64,000 bases of DNA from Streptomyces abikoensis (GTDB taxonomy: Bacteria > Actinomycetota > Actinomycetes > Streptomycetales > Streptomycetaceae): NCBI RefSeq assembly GCF_014648775.1, contig NZ_BMRT01000003.1, forward strand, positions 620,001-684,000, written 5' to 3'. Both the position numbers and the translations under genes were made by a program. The notes under the pieces were generated by a model. The model ran no database searches. It worked only from the letters and a program-made list of their open reading frames with translations, and had not been told where the DNA came from. Positions 34,126 through 43,198 of this stretch are shown one piece after another. Within the stretch, counting starts at the first letter, position 1. Every line of letters begins with the position of its first letter.

Positions 34126-35748
34126 CTACTTCACGGTGATCCGCTCGTAGACGGGCACGCTGAAGGGGTTGAGCTCGACGTCGGCGATGTCGGTGGAGTA
34201 GCCGGCGCTGCCGTTCTGGTACCAGAGCGGGATGGCCGCCATCCGGTCGGCGAGGATCCGCTCCGCCTGCTGGAACTTGGCGACGGCCTTGGCCGTGTCG
34301 GATTCGGCGTTGGCCTCGTCGACGAGCTTGTCGAAGCGCGGGTCGCTGAACTTGCCGTAGTTGGAGGAGGCGTCGGTGTAGTAGAGCGGCTGGAGGAAGT
34401 TCTGGACCAGCGGGTAGTCCATCTGCCAGCCGGAGCGGAACATGCCGGTCATCCGGTGGTCGGTGATCTGGTTGCGGAAGTCGGCGAAGGTGCCGACGGG
34501 GTTGACGGTGCAGGCCTGGTCCTTGCCCAGGGCGTTGTTGATGCTGTTGCAGACGGCGTCCATCCACAGCCGGTGGGAGCCGGTGTCGACGTTCGAGGTG
34601 ATGGTGACCCGGCCGCCGGGGAGCCCGCCGCCCTCCTCGATGAGCTTTCTGGCCGTGGTGGGGTCGTAGCCGCAGGCGTCGCCGCACAGCCCTTCCTTGT
34701 AGCCGCCCTTGGCGCCGAGGACGGGTGAGGTCCAGTCGGTGGCGGGGGTGCGGGTGCGCCGGTAGATCTGCTCGGTGATCTGCTTGCGGTCGATGGCCAT
34801 GGACAGGCCCCGGCGGACCTTCTCCATGCCGGGCTTGTTCCAGGCGGGGTCGTACATGGGGAAGTCGAGGGTCTGGATGATGCCGGCGGGCTGGTTGATG
34901 TAGCGGTCGCCGAGGTCCTTCCTGACGTTCTTCAGCTGGGCGCTGGGGATGTCGTCGACGAGGTCGATGTTGCCGGCCTGGAGGTCGGTGTAGGCGGTGT
35001 TGTTGTCGGTGTAGACCCGCAGCTCCACGCCGCTGTTGCGGGCCTTGTCGGGCCCGGCGTAGCCGTCCCAGCGGGTGAGCCGCATCTGGGAGCCCTTGGT
35101 GTAGGAGTCGATGACGTACGGCCCGTTGCCGATGGGCTTCTTCAGCCATTGCTCGTGGTGGTCGTAGAAGGCCCTGGGCAGGGGCGAGTAGGCGGTGTAG
35201 CCGAGGGTGTCGGGCCAGGTGGAGAAGGTGGTGCGCAGCGCGACGGTGAAGGTCCGCTCGTCCTTGACGGCGAGGCCGGAGAGGACTCTGGCCGTGGCGG
35301 ACCCCTGGGTGGGATGGACCTGGTCGTAACCCTCGATGTCCTGGAAGAAGGGGGCGTTCTTCTGTTTGTTGTCGACGAGGGCGGCGTAGTTCCAGGCGTC
35401 GACGAAGGATCGCGCGGTGACCTTCTCGCCGTCGCTGAAGATCCAGCCGTCCTTGAGGGTGATGGTGAAGTGCCGCTGGTCGGGGCTGTCGATCCGCTCG
35501 GCGACCATGTTGACGGCGGCGCCGGTGCGGGGGTCGTACCGCTTCAGCCCCCGGAAGATCATGTCGAGGACCTTGCCGCCCTGCACCTCATTGGTGTTGG
35601 CCGGCTCCAGCGGCCCCTGCGGGTCGCCCCAGGAGGCCCGTACCGCGCCCACGGCGGTGCCGCCCCGGCTGCTTCCGCAGCCGCTGATCACGCCCGCCAG
35701 CAGGGCGGCGACCGCGCAGACGGCGAGCCCGTAACCGCGTGGCCGCAT
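34126..35748 (-). CDS. oligopeptide-binding lipoprotein, importer 2
   Basis: A 540-residue SBP_bac_5 lipoprotein with lipobox ISGC (lipidated Cys at residue 24). Motifs include GPLEPANTNEVQGGKVLDM, HFTITLKDGWIFSDGE and RRGLSMAIDRKQITEQ. A CGDACGYDP cysteine pair, probably a disulfide, is shared in position with the binding proteins of importer 3 and the biosynthetic cluster, which places the three in one subfamily. The ATG at 35748 has a GAGGAGG site. It heads a five-gene minus-strand operon. Confidence 0.92.
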   Translation of the reverse strand: MRPRGYGLAVCAVAALLAGVISGCGSSRGGTAVGAVRASWGDPQGPLEPANTNEVQGGKVLDMIFRGLKRYDPRTGAAVNMVAERIDSPDQRHFTITLKDGWIFSDGEKVTARSFVDAWNYAALVDNKQKNAPFFQDIEGYDQVHPTQGSATARVLSGLAVKDERTFTVALRTTFSTWPDTLGYTAYSPLPRAFYDHHEQWLKKPIGNGPYVIDSYTKGSQMRLTRWDGYAGPDKARNSGVELRVYTDNNTAYTDLQAGNIDLVDDIPSAQLKNVRKDLGDRYINQPAGIIQTLDFPMYDPAWNKPGMEKVRRGLSMAIDRKQITEQIYRRTRTPATDWTSPVLGAKGGYKEGLCGDACGYDPTTARKLIEEGGGLPGGRVTITSNVDTGSHRLWMDAVCNSINNALGKDQACTVNPVGTFADFRNQITDHRMTGMFRSGWQMDYPLVQNFLQPLYYTDASSNYGKFSDPRFDKLVDEANAESDTAKAVAKFQQAERILADRMAAIPLWYQNGSAGYSTDIADVELNPFSVPVYERITVK

Positions 35749-35930
35749 GCGTGCCTCCTCTGGTGGGCGGGGTCCGGTTCCGGCCACATCACACCTCATG
35801 CGATGCCGGGATGTGACCCTTCTCGTGGTGTTCGTCATGGAAACCGCCCGTATGCGGGAGTGATGATCACCACCGGACCGGGGCAAGGATGAGTGGCCGA
35901 AGGGGGGGCACACCGCACGAGAGGCCCCCG

Positions 35931-36797
35931 ATGCCCACGACCGCCCCGCAGCTCCACAAGACCTGGTTCGTCACCGGCACCTCCTCGGGCATCGGCCGCC
36001 AGCTGGCCGAGCTGCTGCTCGTCCGTGGCTGCCGCGTCGCCGCGACGGCGCGCAGGACCGAGACGCTGGCCGACCTCGCGGCGGAGCACGGCGACCGGCT
36101 GCGGGTCCTCTCCCTGGACGTCACCGACACCCCGGCCGTCCGGCGCGTCGTCGACGAGGCGTTCGCGGCGTTCGGCCGCGTCGACGTCGTGGTGAACAAC
36201 GCGGGCTACGGGCTCTTCGGCGCGGCCGAGGAGCTGACGGACGAACAGATCGACCGGCAGATCGCCACCAACCTCACCGGCTCCATCCAGGTGGCCCGGG
36301 CGGCGCTGCCCCACCTGCGGAGGCAGGGCGGGGGCCGGATCGTCCAGATCTCCAGCATCGGCGGCCAGGTCGCCTTCCCGCTGCTGAGCCTCTACCACGC
36401 CACCAAATGGGGCATCGAGGGCTTCTTCGAATCGCTGCGCCAGGAGGTCGCCCCCTTCGGCATCCAGACGACGATCGTCGAGCCGGGCGCGATCCGCACC
36501 GCCTTCATCGACCGGGGCCTCGACCAGGCGGCCCCCTTGGAGGCGTACGAGGACACCGACCTGGGCGAGTACCGGCGCAGCATGCTGGCCGGGACCGCGA
36601 TCGACCCCATCGGCGACCCGGCCAGAGTGGCCCGCGCCGTCATCGACAGCGCGGACAGCGATCCCGCCCCCGCCCGCCTCGTCCTCGGCAGCGACGCGTA
36701 CGAGATGGGGCGCACGGCGCTGTCCCTGCGGCTGGCCGACCTGGAGGCGCAGCGGAGCGTGGCGTACTCGACGGACGCGGAGGACGCGCGGGGCTGA
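35931..36797 (+). CDS. short-chain dehydrogenase/reductase
   Basis: A 288-residue classical SDR. The cofactor-binding motif is FVTGTSSGIGRQLAELL, followed by NNAGYG. The catalytic residues are Ser in IVQISSIGGQVAF and the YHATKWGIEGF motif (Tyr-x-x-x-Lys). The Arg-rich ARRTETL after strand 2 suggests NADP(H). The substrate is unknown. GAGAGG precedes the ATG at 35931; ATG 35889 is a less likely alternative. It is divergent from the importer 2 binding protein. Confidence 0.9.
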   Translation: MPTTAPQLHKTWFVTGTSSGIGRQLAELLLVRGCRVAATARRTETLADLAAEHGDRLRVLSLDVTDTPAVRRVVDEAFAAFGRVDVVVNNAGYGLFGAAEELTDEQIDRQIATNLTGSIQVARAALPHLRRQGGGRIVQISSIGGQVAFPLLSLYHATKWGIEGFFESLRQEVAPFGIQTTIVEPGAIRTAFIDRGLDQAAPLEAYEDTDLGEYRRSMLAGTAIDPIGDPARVARAVIDSADSDPAPARLVLGSDAYEMGRTALSLRLADLEAQRSVAYSTDAEDARG

Positions 36798-36929
36798 GGG
36801 GGCGGCGAGGCCGAGGGGGGGCCATCGTCACACGCGTGTACCGAAAAAACGGGTGTGTCAGTCGCTTATGGCAAGGTGTCATATGAAGCGATCGAACATG
36901 TGATGGGGACCGGGGGATCGGGGGATTCT

Positions 36930-37337
36930 GTGACAGCGTGGGACATTCGTCCGGCGGAAGTGGGCGGTGTGCTCCAGCGGACGGCGACGGCGGCCGAGGG
37001 CCTGTCGAAGGCGGGCGAGAGCGTGCAGAAGACCCTGCCGAGCGCGGCGACGGCGGCGGGCACGATCAGCGGCATGGTCTGCGGCCCGGTGCCGAGCGGT
37101 CCCGTCGCGGCGGCGCTGGCGGAGTTCGCCAACAAGTGGTCGGGCGACCTGCAGTACATCGCCAAGCGCACGGCCGCCTCGCTCAACGGCGCGTCAGAGG
37201 CCACCCGTCACTACGTCGAGGGCGACCTGGAGATGGCCGCGACCACCCAGAGCGACGCCCTGAAGGAGCCCAAGACAGACCTGCCCGGACAGGGCGGCGG
37301 CGAGGGTGACGGCAAGGGCGGCGGTGAGAAGAAGTGA
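36930..37337 (+). CDS. DUF6507-like small partner of a type VII-style effector
   Basis: A 135-residue mostly helical protein. It begins VTAWDIRPAEVGGVLQRTA, a pattern I associate with Streptomyces DUF6507 proteins, and has the size and helical-hairpin look of WXG100/ESX-partner proteins without a clear Trp-x-Gly. The tail is Gly/Glu/Lys-rich. The GTG at 36930 has a GGGGGA site; ATG 36903 is an alternative. Its stop overlaps the start of the large effector by four bases, so the two proteins are made together and probably act as a pair. Confidence 0.75.
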   Translation: MTAWDIRPAEVGGVLQRTATAAEGLSKAGESVQKTLPSAATAAGTISGMVCGPVPSGPVAAALAEFANKWSGDLQYIAKRTAASLNGASEATRHYVEGDLEMAATTQSDALKEPKTDLPGQGGGEGDGKGGGEKK

Positions 37338-40105
37338 GCGACGAGGAGCTCATCGTCCCGTCGGGCATACCCCAGTTCACGGGCAACGTCGACACGCTGG
37401 TGTCCGACGCCAAGACCATGACCTCGGACGCCAAGCTCTTCCGCGACTCGGGCGCGTCCGTCCACTCCACGTTCCAGGGCCTCCATGCCTGCTACAAGGC
37501 GCCGGAGGCGGAGAAGCTCTTCGCGACGACGGCACCGGTGGCGGCGAAGGCCGGCGCGTTCGCGAGCGACCTGGAGAAGGTCTCGGGCGCGCTGAGCACG
37601 TACGCGACCGAGATACGCCCGCTGGCGAAGAAGCTCGGCGACCTCAAGGACGAGGCCATCGCCTTCGTCGCGAGCGTCGAGGGCGACGACCACTGGCGCC
37701 GGGACAAGAAGAAGGTCGACCACAACAACAACCTGTGGCGCAGCGTCAACGCCACGGTCGCCGCCTTCACCGACGCCGAACGCTCCTGCCACGACAAGAT
37801 CGTCGCCCTGGTCGGCGGCGACAAGCTCATCGCCGACGACGGCACCCACAAGCCGAACATGTACGGCTACAAGGCGAGCGACCTCGACCACGCCGAGCAG
37901 ACGCCCTGGGGCTCGATGGCGGAACGCGAGTACACGGGCATCGCCTGGCTGGGCCACCAGATCAAGAGCTTCGTCTGGGACGGCTTCATCGTCGACGGCG
38001 TCTGGGGCACGATCAAGGGCCTCGGCACCCTCGTCGGCACCGACGGCTGGGACAAGGCCGGCCAGGCCTGGACGGGCCTCGCCAAACTCGCCACGGGCCT
38101 GGCCATCACCGCCTCACCGCTGGGCGCGGCCTACTGGATGACCCCCGACGACAAACTCCCCAGCTGGCTGCGCGACTCGCGCACGGCGATGAAGGAGACC
38201 GGCAAGGCCCTGGTCGCCTACGACCAGTGGGGCAAGAACCCGGCCCGCGCGGCGGGCGGGGTCACCTTCAACGTTCTCACCACGGTTTTCACGGGCGGAT
38301 CGGGCGCGGCGGCAAAGGGTGGCGCTGTCGCGAAGACGGTCGGGGCGCTGAGCAAGGTCGCCAAGGTCGTCGACCCGATGACGTACGTGGGCAAGGCGGG
38401 CAAGTTCGCCTTCGTCAAGGTCGGCGACCTGATGTCGGGCCTGAAGAACCTCCGGGTGGGCTCGACGGTCCATCTCGCCGAAGAAACGTTCAAGCTCCCC
38501 GGGGAGGGCGCGACCCTCCCGAAACGCCCGCCGAACCTGCCGGAGACCGCGGTCCCGTTCCTCGCCGACGGCAACAAGGTCGTCTACCTCGACAAGGGCA
38601 GCAGCCGCTTCTTCGACGCGGAGGGCAAGGAACTCCAGGCCGCGACGAAGGAACTCTCGGCGGACGAACGCGCCGCGAAGGCAGCCGCCGAGCGGCAGAA
38701 GCAGCCGCAGCACTCCACCGTTTCGGAGCACGAAAAGGTCCCGGTCGCGGCGGGCGTCCACGTGGGCGGCGACGCGACGTCGCCGGCGGCTCGCGGCGGG
38801 GAGCACATACCGGGCGGCGGCCACGGGCCGGGCAGCGGCCCGGCGGGGCACGTGCCGGGCGGGCCTGGCGGGCACGTACCGGGCGGGTCGGCGGGCCACA
38901 CCCCGACCGGCGGCATCGGCGGCCACACGCCGGGCGGGTCCGCCCAGCACATACCGGGCGGCGGCGCCGGCAGCCACGTGCCGGGCGGCGCGGCACACGA
39001 CGTCGGCCGGGGACCGTCGGCGAGCCACGAGGTTCCGGGCACGGGTGGCGGTAACGGTGGGCACGGCTCGGCTCACTCCGGCGGCGGGGGCCATGACATA
39101 CCGGGCTCCGGCCACGGCGCGTCCCCGCACCCCGGCCACGACGCTCCTTCCTCCGGCGCAGGCGGCGGCCACAACTCCGGGGGCCACGGCGGCCACGGCG
39201 ACTCCCCGTCGGGCCCGCACGAGCCCGCCGGTCCGCGCCACGGCGACGAGGCCCCGCCTCGGGACGGCGGCGGCCACGGCGGCGACCACGACACCCACCC
39301 GGGCAACGCCCACGAGGGTGACGGTGCGCACGCGCCCGGGCCGCACGGCACGGAGAACGCCGGTCACGGCGGCGCCCACCACCCCGACGGCGACGCCGCT
39401 GCCCCGCATACCCCGAGTGGCCCGTCCCGCCCGCCCGTCGGCGACCTCATCCCCGGCGGCAAGGGCGTGGAGCTCACCGCGGAGCAGCTCCAGGAAGGAC
39501 TGCAGAAGGCGCTCGACGGCACCTACGGAGGACTCCGGATCAAGGTCGACGGTGCGTTCCCCATGGGTGACGGCGTCCTGGGCTGGAGCGCGAAGATCGT
39601 CGACGAGGCCGGGAACACCGTCGGCCGGATGGAACGGGACTTCATCCGCAAGGACGACGGTTCCCTCGTGGTCAAGCACCTCATGTTCAAGATCGACAAT
39701 CCGGCCTTCCGAGGAAAGGGTGCCGGTTCGGCGATCAGCAAGGAATTGGAGAACTGGTACCGCCGATCCGGCGTCTCGGAGATTCAGCTCACGGCCGCCA
39801 AGGAAAACGGTGCGTACACTTGGGCACGCCGCGGATACGACTGGGTCAACGAGAAATCGGCCAAGAAAATCATCAACCGCGTCGGCATGAAGATGAAGGA
39901 TCCTGAGTTCCCGCTCTCCAAGGACGAGTTCGAGGCGGCTCAGGACATTGTGGACCGCGCGAGGAAGTACCCGTTCGGAAGTCCCGCTTACCCGACTCCC
40001 GCAGAGATCGCGGACATCGGCCGTGAAGCGGCAGGCAAGGGTGGCGACTCCTTCGGCAAGCGCGTTCTCGTGAATCAGAGATGGGAAGGCAGGAAGATTC
40101 TGTGA
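37334..40105 (+). CDS. type VII-style polymorphic toxin with GNAT-like C-terminal tip
   Basis: A 923-residue modular protein. Residues 1 to about 200 are helical and LXG/WXG-like, as in proteins labelled putative T7SS-secreted in Streptomyces. About 200-440 is Gly/Ala-rich, with segments that could insert in or cross a membrane (GLAITASPLGAAYWM). About 475-700 is a His/Gly/Pro linker built on GHVPGG-type repeats. The last 220 residues form a compact domain with the acetyl-CoA loop RGKGAG at 793-798 and the GNAT-like ending GAYTWARRGYDW, then a tail. No signal peptide is present. The tip has clearly more A/T third positions than the body. Acetyltransferase toxicity is inference. Confidence 0.8.
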   Translation: MSDEELIVPSGIPQFTGNVDTLVSDAKTMTSDAKLFRDSGASVHSTFQGLHACYKAPEAEKLFATTAPVAAKAGAFASDLEKVSGALSTYATEIRPLAKKLGDLKDEAIAFVASVEGDDHWRRDKKKVDHNNNLWRSVNATVAAFTDAERSCHDKIVALVGGDKLIADDGTHKPNMYGYKASDLDHAEQTPWGSMAEREYTGIAWLGHQIKSFVWDGFIVDGVWGTIKGLGTLVGTDGWDKAGQAWTGLAKLATGLAITASPLGAAYWMTPDDKLPSWLRDSRTAMKETGKALVAYDQWGKNPARAAGGVTFNVLTTVFTGGSGAAAKGGAVAKTVGALSKVAKVVDPMTYVGKAGKFAFVKVGDLMSGLKNLRVGSTVHLAEETFKLPGEGATLPKRPPNLPETAVPFLADGNKVVYLDKGSSRFFDAEGKELQAATKELSADERAAKAAAERQKQPQHSTVSEHEKVPVAAGVHVGGDATSPAARGGEHIPGGGHGPGSGPAGHVPGGPGGHVPGGSAGHTPTGGIGGHTPGGSAQHIPGGGAGSHVPGGAAHDVGRGPSASHEVPGTGGGNGGHGSAHSGGGGHDIPGSGHGASPHPGHDAPSSGAGGGHNSGGHGGHGDSPSGPHEPAGPRHGDEAPPRDGGGHGGDHDTHPGNAHEGDGAHAPGPHGTENAGHGGAHHPDGDAAAPHTPSGPSRPPVGDLIPGGKGVELTAEQLQEGLQKALDGTYGGLRIKVDGAFPMGDGVLGWSAKIVDEAGNTVGRMERDFIRKDDGSLVVKHLMFKIDNPAFRGKGAGSAISKELENWYRRSGVSEIQLTAAKENGAYTWARRGYDWVNEKSAKKIINRVGMKMKDPEFPLSKDEFEAAQDIVDRARKYPFGSPAYPTPAEIADIGREAAGKGGDSFGKRVLVNQRWEGRKIL
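38760..39430 (+). repeat. His/Gly/Pro-rich coding repeats in the effector linker
   Basis: Imperfect units of the form GHVPGG, GHTPGG, QHIPGG and SHVPGG recur in frame, then degrade into HGG-rich sequence. They link the secretion domain to the toxic tip and may bind metals. Confidence 0.75.
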
Positions 40106-40335
40106 CCGAGCGTGGCAAGGTGGAGCCGTCGGAGCCGGTTCACCCCTTGGTGGTCAAGCGGCACCGACTCCTCTCGGAGTGGTCGTACGAGTTCTGCGCC
40201 AAATACGGCGTCGACTATCCGGACGAGGCGACGCCGGAACAGGAGGCGGAATACGACGCCGGCGTGAAGGCTATCTACGCTCGGATCCGTGAGGAATTCG
40301 CAGCCGAAGAGGAAGCCGCCGAGCGCGGCGACTGA
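40102..40335 (+). CDS. probable immunity protein to the GNAT-tipped effector
   Basis: A 77-residue, strongly acidic protein (ATPEQEAEYDAG, then REEFAAEEEAAERGD) with no signal peptide or membrane segment. The GTG start overlaps the effector stop by four bases, the arrangement expected of a toxin-immunity pair. It shares with the effector tip a raised A/T content at third positions (14 of 77 codons by my count), so it likely moved together with the tip. I recognise no known immunity family. Confidence 0.65.
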   Translation: MTERGKVEPSEPVHPLVVKRHRLLSEWSYEFCAKYGVDYPDEATPEQEAEYDAGVKAIYARIREEFAAEEEAAERGD

Positions 40336-40362
40336 CCGGGCTCTCACCTACCCGGAATCCGT

Positions 40363-40393
40363 CTGTCGAGGGCGATGCGCCCGCCCTCGACAG
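40363..40393 (+). terminator. hairpin after the immunity candidate
   Basis: CTGTCGAGGGCG (40363-40374) and CGCCCTCGACAG (40382-40393) pair perfectly over 12 bp with a seven-base loop, 27 bases after the stop. Confidence 0.75.
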
Positions 40394-40459
40394 CCACGGG
40401 CCACTTACGTTCGCATTCGCGCCGGCGGGCAGAAGTCTGCCGTCGGTTGAGAGAGACAC

Positions 40460-40819
40460 ATGAGTACGTTCCGACTGCGGCCGGTCGATGCCCTGTGGGC
40501 GGCCGCCCGTTCCATTGAGGTCGCCCCTCGGTGGTCAACGGAGGCCGAGCGGTCGGTCATGGTCGGGGATGTGGATGAGATCGCCGAGCTGGCCAATCTC
40601 TTGGAAGTCGATCCGTCGGGCAGACCCTTCGACTGCATGTGCTTGGGAGACGTCAGCTTCACGGTCCGGGGTGAGATGGGTGCAGTGCTCGGCGTGCTGA
40701 CGCTTCACCTGGACAGTCGCTTGGACTGGCCTCAGTGGGACGGCCAGATGCCGCTGCTGCGTCCCGACCGGCTGAACCAATGGCTGGTCGAGCACGGTGT
40801 GATCGACCCGCACCCCTGA
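40460..40819 (+). CDS. hypothetical protein, possible second immunity protein
   Basis: A 119-residue soluble protein I do not recognise. It opens MSTFRLRPVDALWAAARSIE and contains DVDEIAELANLLEVDPSGR, FDCMCLGDVSFTVRG and LGVLTLHLDSRLDWPQWDG. The mixed alpha/beta pattern and the place behind a toxin locus are common for immunity proteins, but nothing in the sequence proves it. Codon use is less GC3-biased than in core genes. The ribosome site is weak (GAGAGAG). Confidence 0.6.
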   Translation: MSTFRLRPVDALWAAARSIEVAPRWSTEAERSVMVGDVDEIAELANLLEVDPSGRPFDCMCLGDVSFTVRGEMGAVLGVLTLHLDSRLDWPQWDGQMPLLRPDRLNQWLVEHGVIDPHP

Positions 40820-40858
40820 CGCCGGCCTGCCCGTCCCATTCCGCCCCTCAGGAGAGAC

Positions 40859-42274
40859 ATGAAAGACGTCATAGCCCTCACCCCCAAGATGCCCGACTCG
40901 TGGGCCGTCGTGGCCGGGCTCTACGCGGGTGGGCCGGAGGCCGAGGCGGCTGGGGTCAATGACGGGGCCGTGGTGCAGTTGCGGACGGCGGATGGGCGGC
41001 CGTTGGTGGCTGTCGAGGCGCCGTTGCTGGTGCATGTGGCCGGGGAGGCCGAGCGGCTGCTCGGGGACGGGGTCGGGGCGCCCCCGGTGCCGTATTGGTG
41101 GACCGAGGTGCGGGCCTCGACCGCCGTGCCCGAGGCCGCGCCGCTCGCCGGGTCCGTGGCGGGGCGGCTGCGCATGCTGCTCGGCGGCGCGGTGTGGCCC
41201 GCCGAGGCGGCGTCGCTCGATGTCGTCCCCGTGCCGTCCGCCACGGATGCCGGTGAGGTCACCGCCACCACCGCCGAGGCCGGGCTCGCCGTCGACGTGC
41301 TCACCGGCTCCACCGCCGTCGTCCTCGTCGACCGGCCCGTCGTTCCCCTCAACGCGTGGATGTCCGAGATCCTGCGGACGGTCGCCGCGGCCGGCCTCGC
41401 CCTCCAGATCGTCACACCGCCCCACGTACGCCTCACCCTCCCCCTGCGTACCGCCCTCGCCGGGGCGCCCAACCGGTGGGTCGTCCAAGACAGCGGGAAC
41501 CTCTACTACGACGGGCTCTCCGGCGCGGAACTGCGCTGGCAGGACGGGACGTTCGCCCCCGTCCGGACGGACGCCGGCGAGGGCCGAGTGGCCGAGGTGT
41601 TCGCGGACGCCTCCCCCACCACCGACCGGCAACTGATCGTCTCCTTCCGCGTCCTCCACGAGAACGTCACCGACGACCTCGTCCTCGGCGGCGCCCTCCG
41701 CACCGCCTGGACCACCCTCACCGGCAGCGGACCCGTGGGCTGGGGCACCGCCGAGCCCGTCAACCTCCCCTGGTCCACCGGCCAGTTGACCGCCCTCGCC
41801 CGCGACCGCTCCCCCGAGCCCACCCACCTCCTCGCCGTCGGCCACCCCGACCGCCCGGCCCTCGCCACCCTCCGCGTCAGCCGCACCGAGGGCGGCGTCG
41901 CCGAGGACGTCACGCTCACCCTCGGGTACGGCCCGGACGAGGCGCCGCCGCTCGACGCCGTCGAGCCCCTCGCCCGTGCGCTCGCCACCGAGCACGGCCT
42001 GACGTCCATGCTCGCCTCGCTGCGCCGGGGCCGCCGCGACCTCACCGTCCCGCCGCGGTTCGAGGCCCCGCCGATCCCCCTCTCCTTCACCCTGGGCGGC
42101 GCCGACGTGCGCGCGGCCGGCCTCGACCACGCCCTCCGCCCACCGCTCGACCTCAGCCCCGTACGCCTCGGGCCCGCCGTCCACTACCCGCTCGGCGACG
42201 GCACCGACGCCCAGGCATGGACGGTGCTCCAGCGGTTGTCCGCCCACCTCAAGGCCGTTCCGGCGGCTGGTTAG
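40859..42274 (+). CDS. DUF6177-like protein of the type VII neighbourhood
   Basis: A 471-residue protein. It starts MKDVIALTPKMPDSWAVVAG and has VLTGSTAVVLVDRPVVPLNAW in the middle and VPPRFEAPPIPLSFTLGGADV near the end, with no signal peptide, membrane span or catalytic motif I can name. The opening and its place behind a DUF6507/effector pair suggest the DUF6177 family, which I recall next to Streptomyces type VII genes; function unknown. AGGAGAG precedes the ATG. The next gene follows after nine bases. Confidence 0.65.
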   Translation: MKDVIALTPKMPDSWAVVAGLYAGGPEAEAAGVNDGAVVQLRTADGRPLVAVEAPLLVHVAGEAERLLGDGVGAPPVPYWWTEVRASTAVPEAAPLAGSVAGRLRMLLGGAVWPAEAASLDVVPVPSATDAGEVTATTAEAGLAVDVLTGSTAVVLVDRPVVPLNAWMSEILRTVAAAGLALQIVTPPHVRLTLPLRTALAGAPNRWVVQDSGNLYYDGLSGAELRWQDGTFAPVRTDAGEGRVAEVFADASPTTDRQLIVSFRVLHENVTDDLVLGGALRTAWTTLTGSGPVGWGTAEPVNLPWSTGQLTALARDRSPEPTHLLAVGHPDRPALATLRVSRTEGGVAEDVTLTLGYGPDEAPPLDAVEPLARALATEHGLTSMLASLRRGRRDLTVPPRFEAPPIPLSFTLGGADVRAAGLDHALRPPLDLSPVRLGPAVHYPLGDGTDAQAWTVLQRLSAHLKAVPAAG

Positions 42275-42283
42275 GGTGGTCCG

Positions 42284-43198
42284 GTGATCGAATCGCGTCC
42301 CCACACCCTGTTCTCCTTCGGCACGCTGCTGGACGAGAAGGTCCAGAAAGAGCTCTTCGGGCGAGCCGTGCCCACCTCCCCCGCCTCGCTGGCCGGGCAT
42401 ACGACCAGGCCGATTCGGATCACCGACGAGTCCGTGATCGCCACCAGCGGTCTCGACGTCCACCTGACCCTGGAACGCAGGATCGGCGCCGCGGTCGAGG
42501 GCGCCGTCCTCCACCTCACCGACGCGGACCTCGCCGCCGCCGACGACTACGAAGTCGACGACTACACCCGCCGGCGCGTGCGGCTCTCCTCCGGCGAGAC
42601 CGCCTGGGCCTACCTGGACGCGAATCCGCTCCGCCCGGCGGAGCGCATCGTGATCGTGGGCGACAGCATCGCCTACGGCCGCTGCGATCCGCAGGGCGGC
42701 TGGGCGGCCCGGCTGGCCGCCGCCCACATCGCGCGAAACGAGTCCGCGCACCGGGTCTTCAACCTGGCCATCCCCGGCAGCACCCTCGCCGACGTCAGCG
42801 AGCAGACTCCCACGCTGCTGGCCCCACGCCTCCCCGACACCCTCCTCGTCGCCGCCGGCATCAACGACTCGGCCGCCCACGACGGGCTGACGCTTCTCAC
42901 CGACAACCTCGGCTCCCTCGCCTCCACCGCCCTGCGCCACAACGCGCGACTCGTCGTCGCGGGGCCGATCTGGCTCGACGAGGAGCACACCCCCGACTAC
43001 GAGGGCCTGTCCTTCACCCGGGCCCGAGCCCTGGAACTCCGCGCGTCCCTGCGGGCGTGGTGCGCCGCGCACCACGTCGACTTCGTCGACATGTGGGAGC
43101 CCCTGCGCGAGCGGCCCGATCTGCTCGTCGACGGCCTCCACCCGTCCGCGGAAGGGCACGAGGTCCTCTACCGGCACCTCAGTACCCTCGGCGGCTAG
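42284..43198 (+). CDS. fusion of an AIG2/GGACT-like domain and an SGNH (GDSL) hydrolase
   Basis: A 304-residue two-domain protein. Residues 1 to about 110 follow the gamma-glutamylcyclotransferase/AIG2 pattern: LFSFGTLLDEKVQKELFGR, the acidic AAADDYEVDDYTRRRV and the GETAWAYLDANP end strand. From about 115 an SGNH hydrolase begins: block I VIVGDSIAYG with the nucleophile Ser, block III GIND, and block V VDGLHPSAEGH with the Asp-His pair. The two activities, amine-lyase on gamma-glutamyl or related substrates and ester hydrolysis, are not commonly joined. The start is a GTG. There is no signal peptide. Confidence 0.82.
   Translation: MIESRPHTLFSFGTLLDEKVQKELFGRAVPTSPASLAGHTTRPIRITDESVIATSGLDVHLTLERRIGAAVEGAVLHLTDADLAAADDYEVDDYTRRRVRLSSGETAWAYLDANPLRPAERIVIVGDSIAYGRCDPQGGWAARLAAAHIARNESAHRVFNLAIPGSTLADVSEQTPTLLAPRLPDTLLVAAGINDSAAHDGLTLLTDNLGSLASTALRHNARLVVAGPIWLDEEHTPDYEGLSFTRARALELRASLRAWCAAHHVDFVDMWEPLRERPDLLVDGLHPSAEGHEVLYRHLSTLGG

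Noticed and set aside
33173..35149. 658-residue permease with a long N-terminal extension
   Set aside because: The first 350 codons are antisense-like low-complexity reading over the binding protein. GTG 34096 with AGGAG gives the normal OppB length.
36800..40400. Integrative element or phage around the toxin locus
   Set aside because: No integrase, tRNA gene, direct-repeat attachment sites or phage genes were seen; only the toxin tip has atypical codon use.
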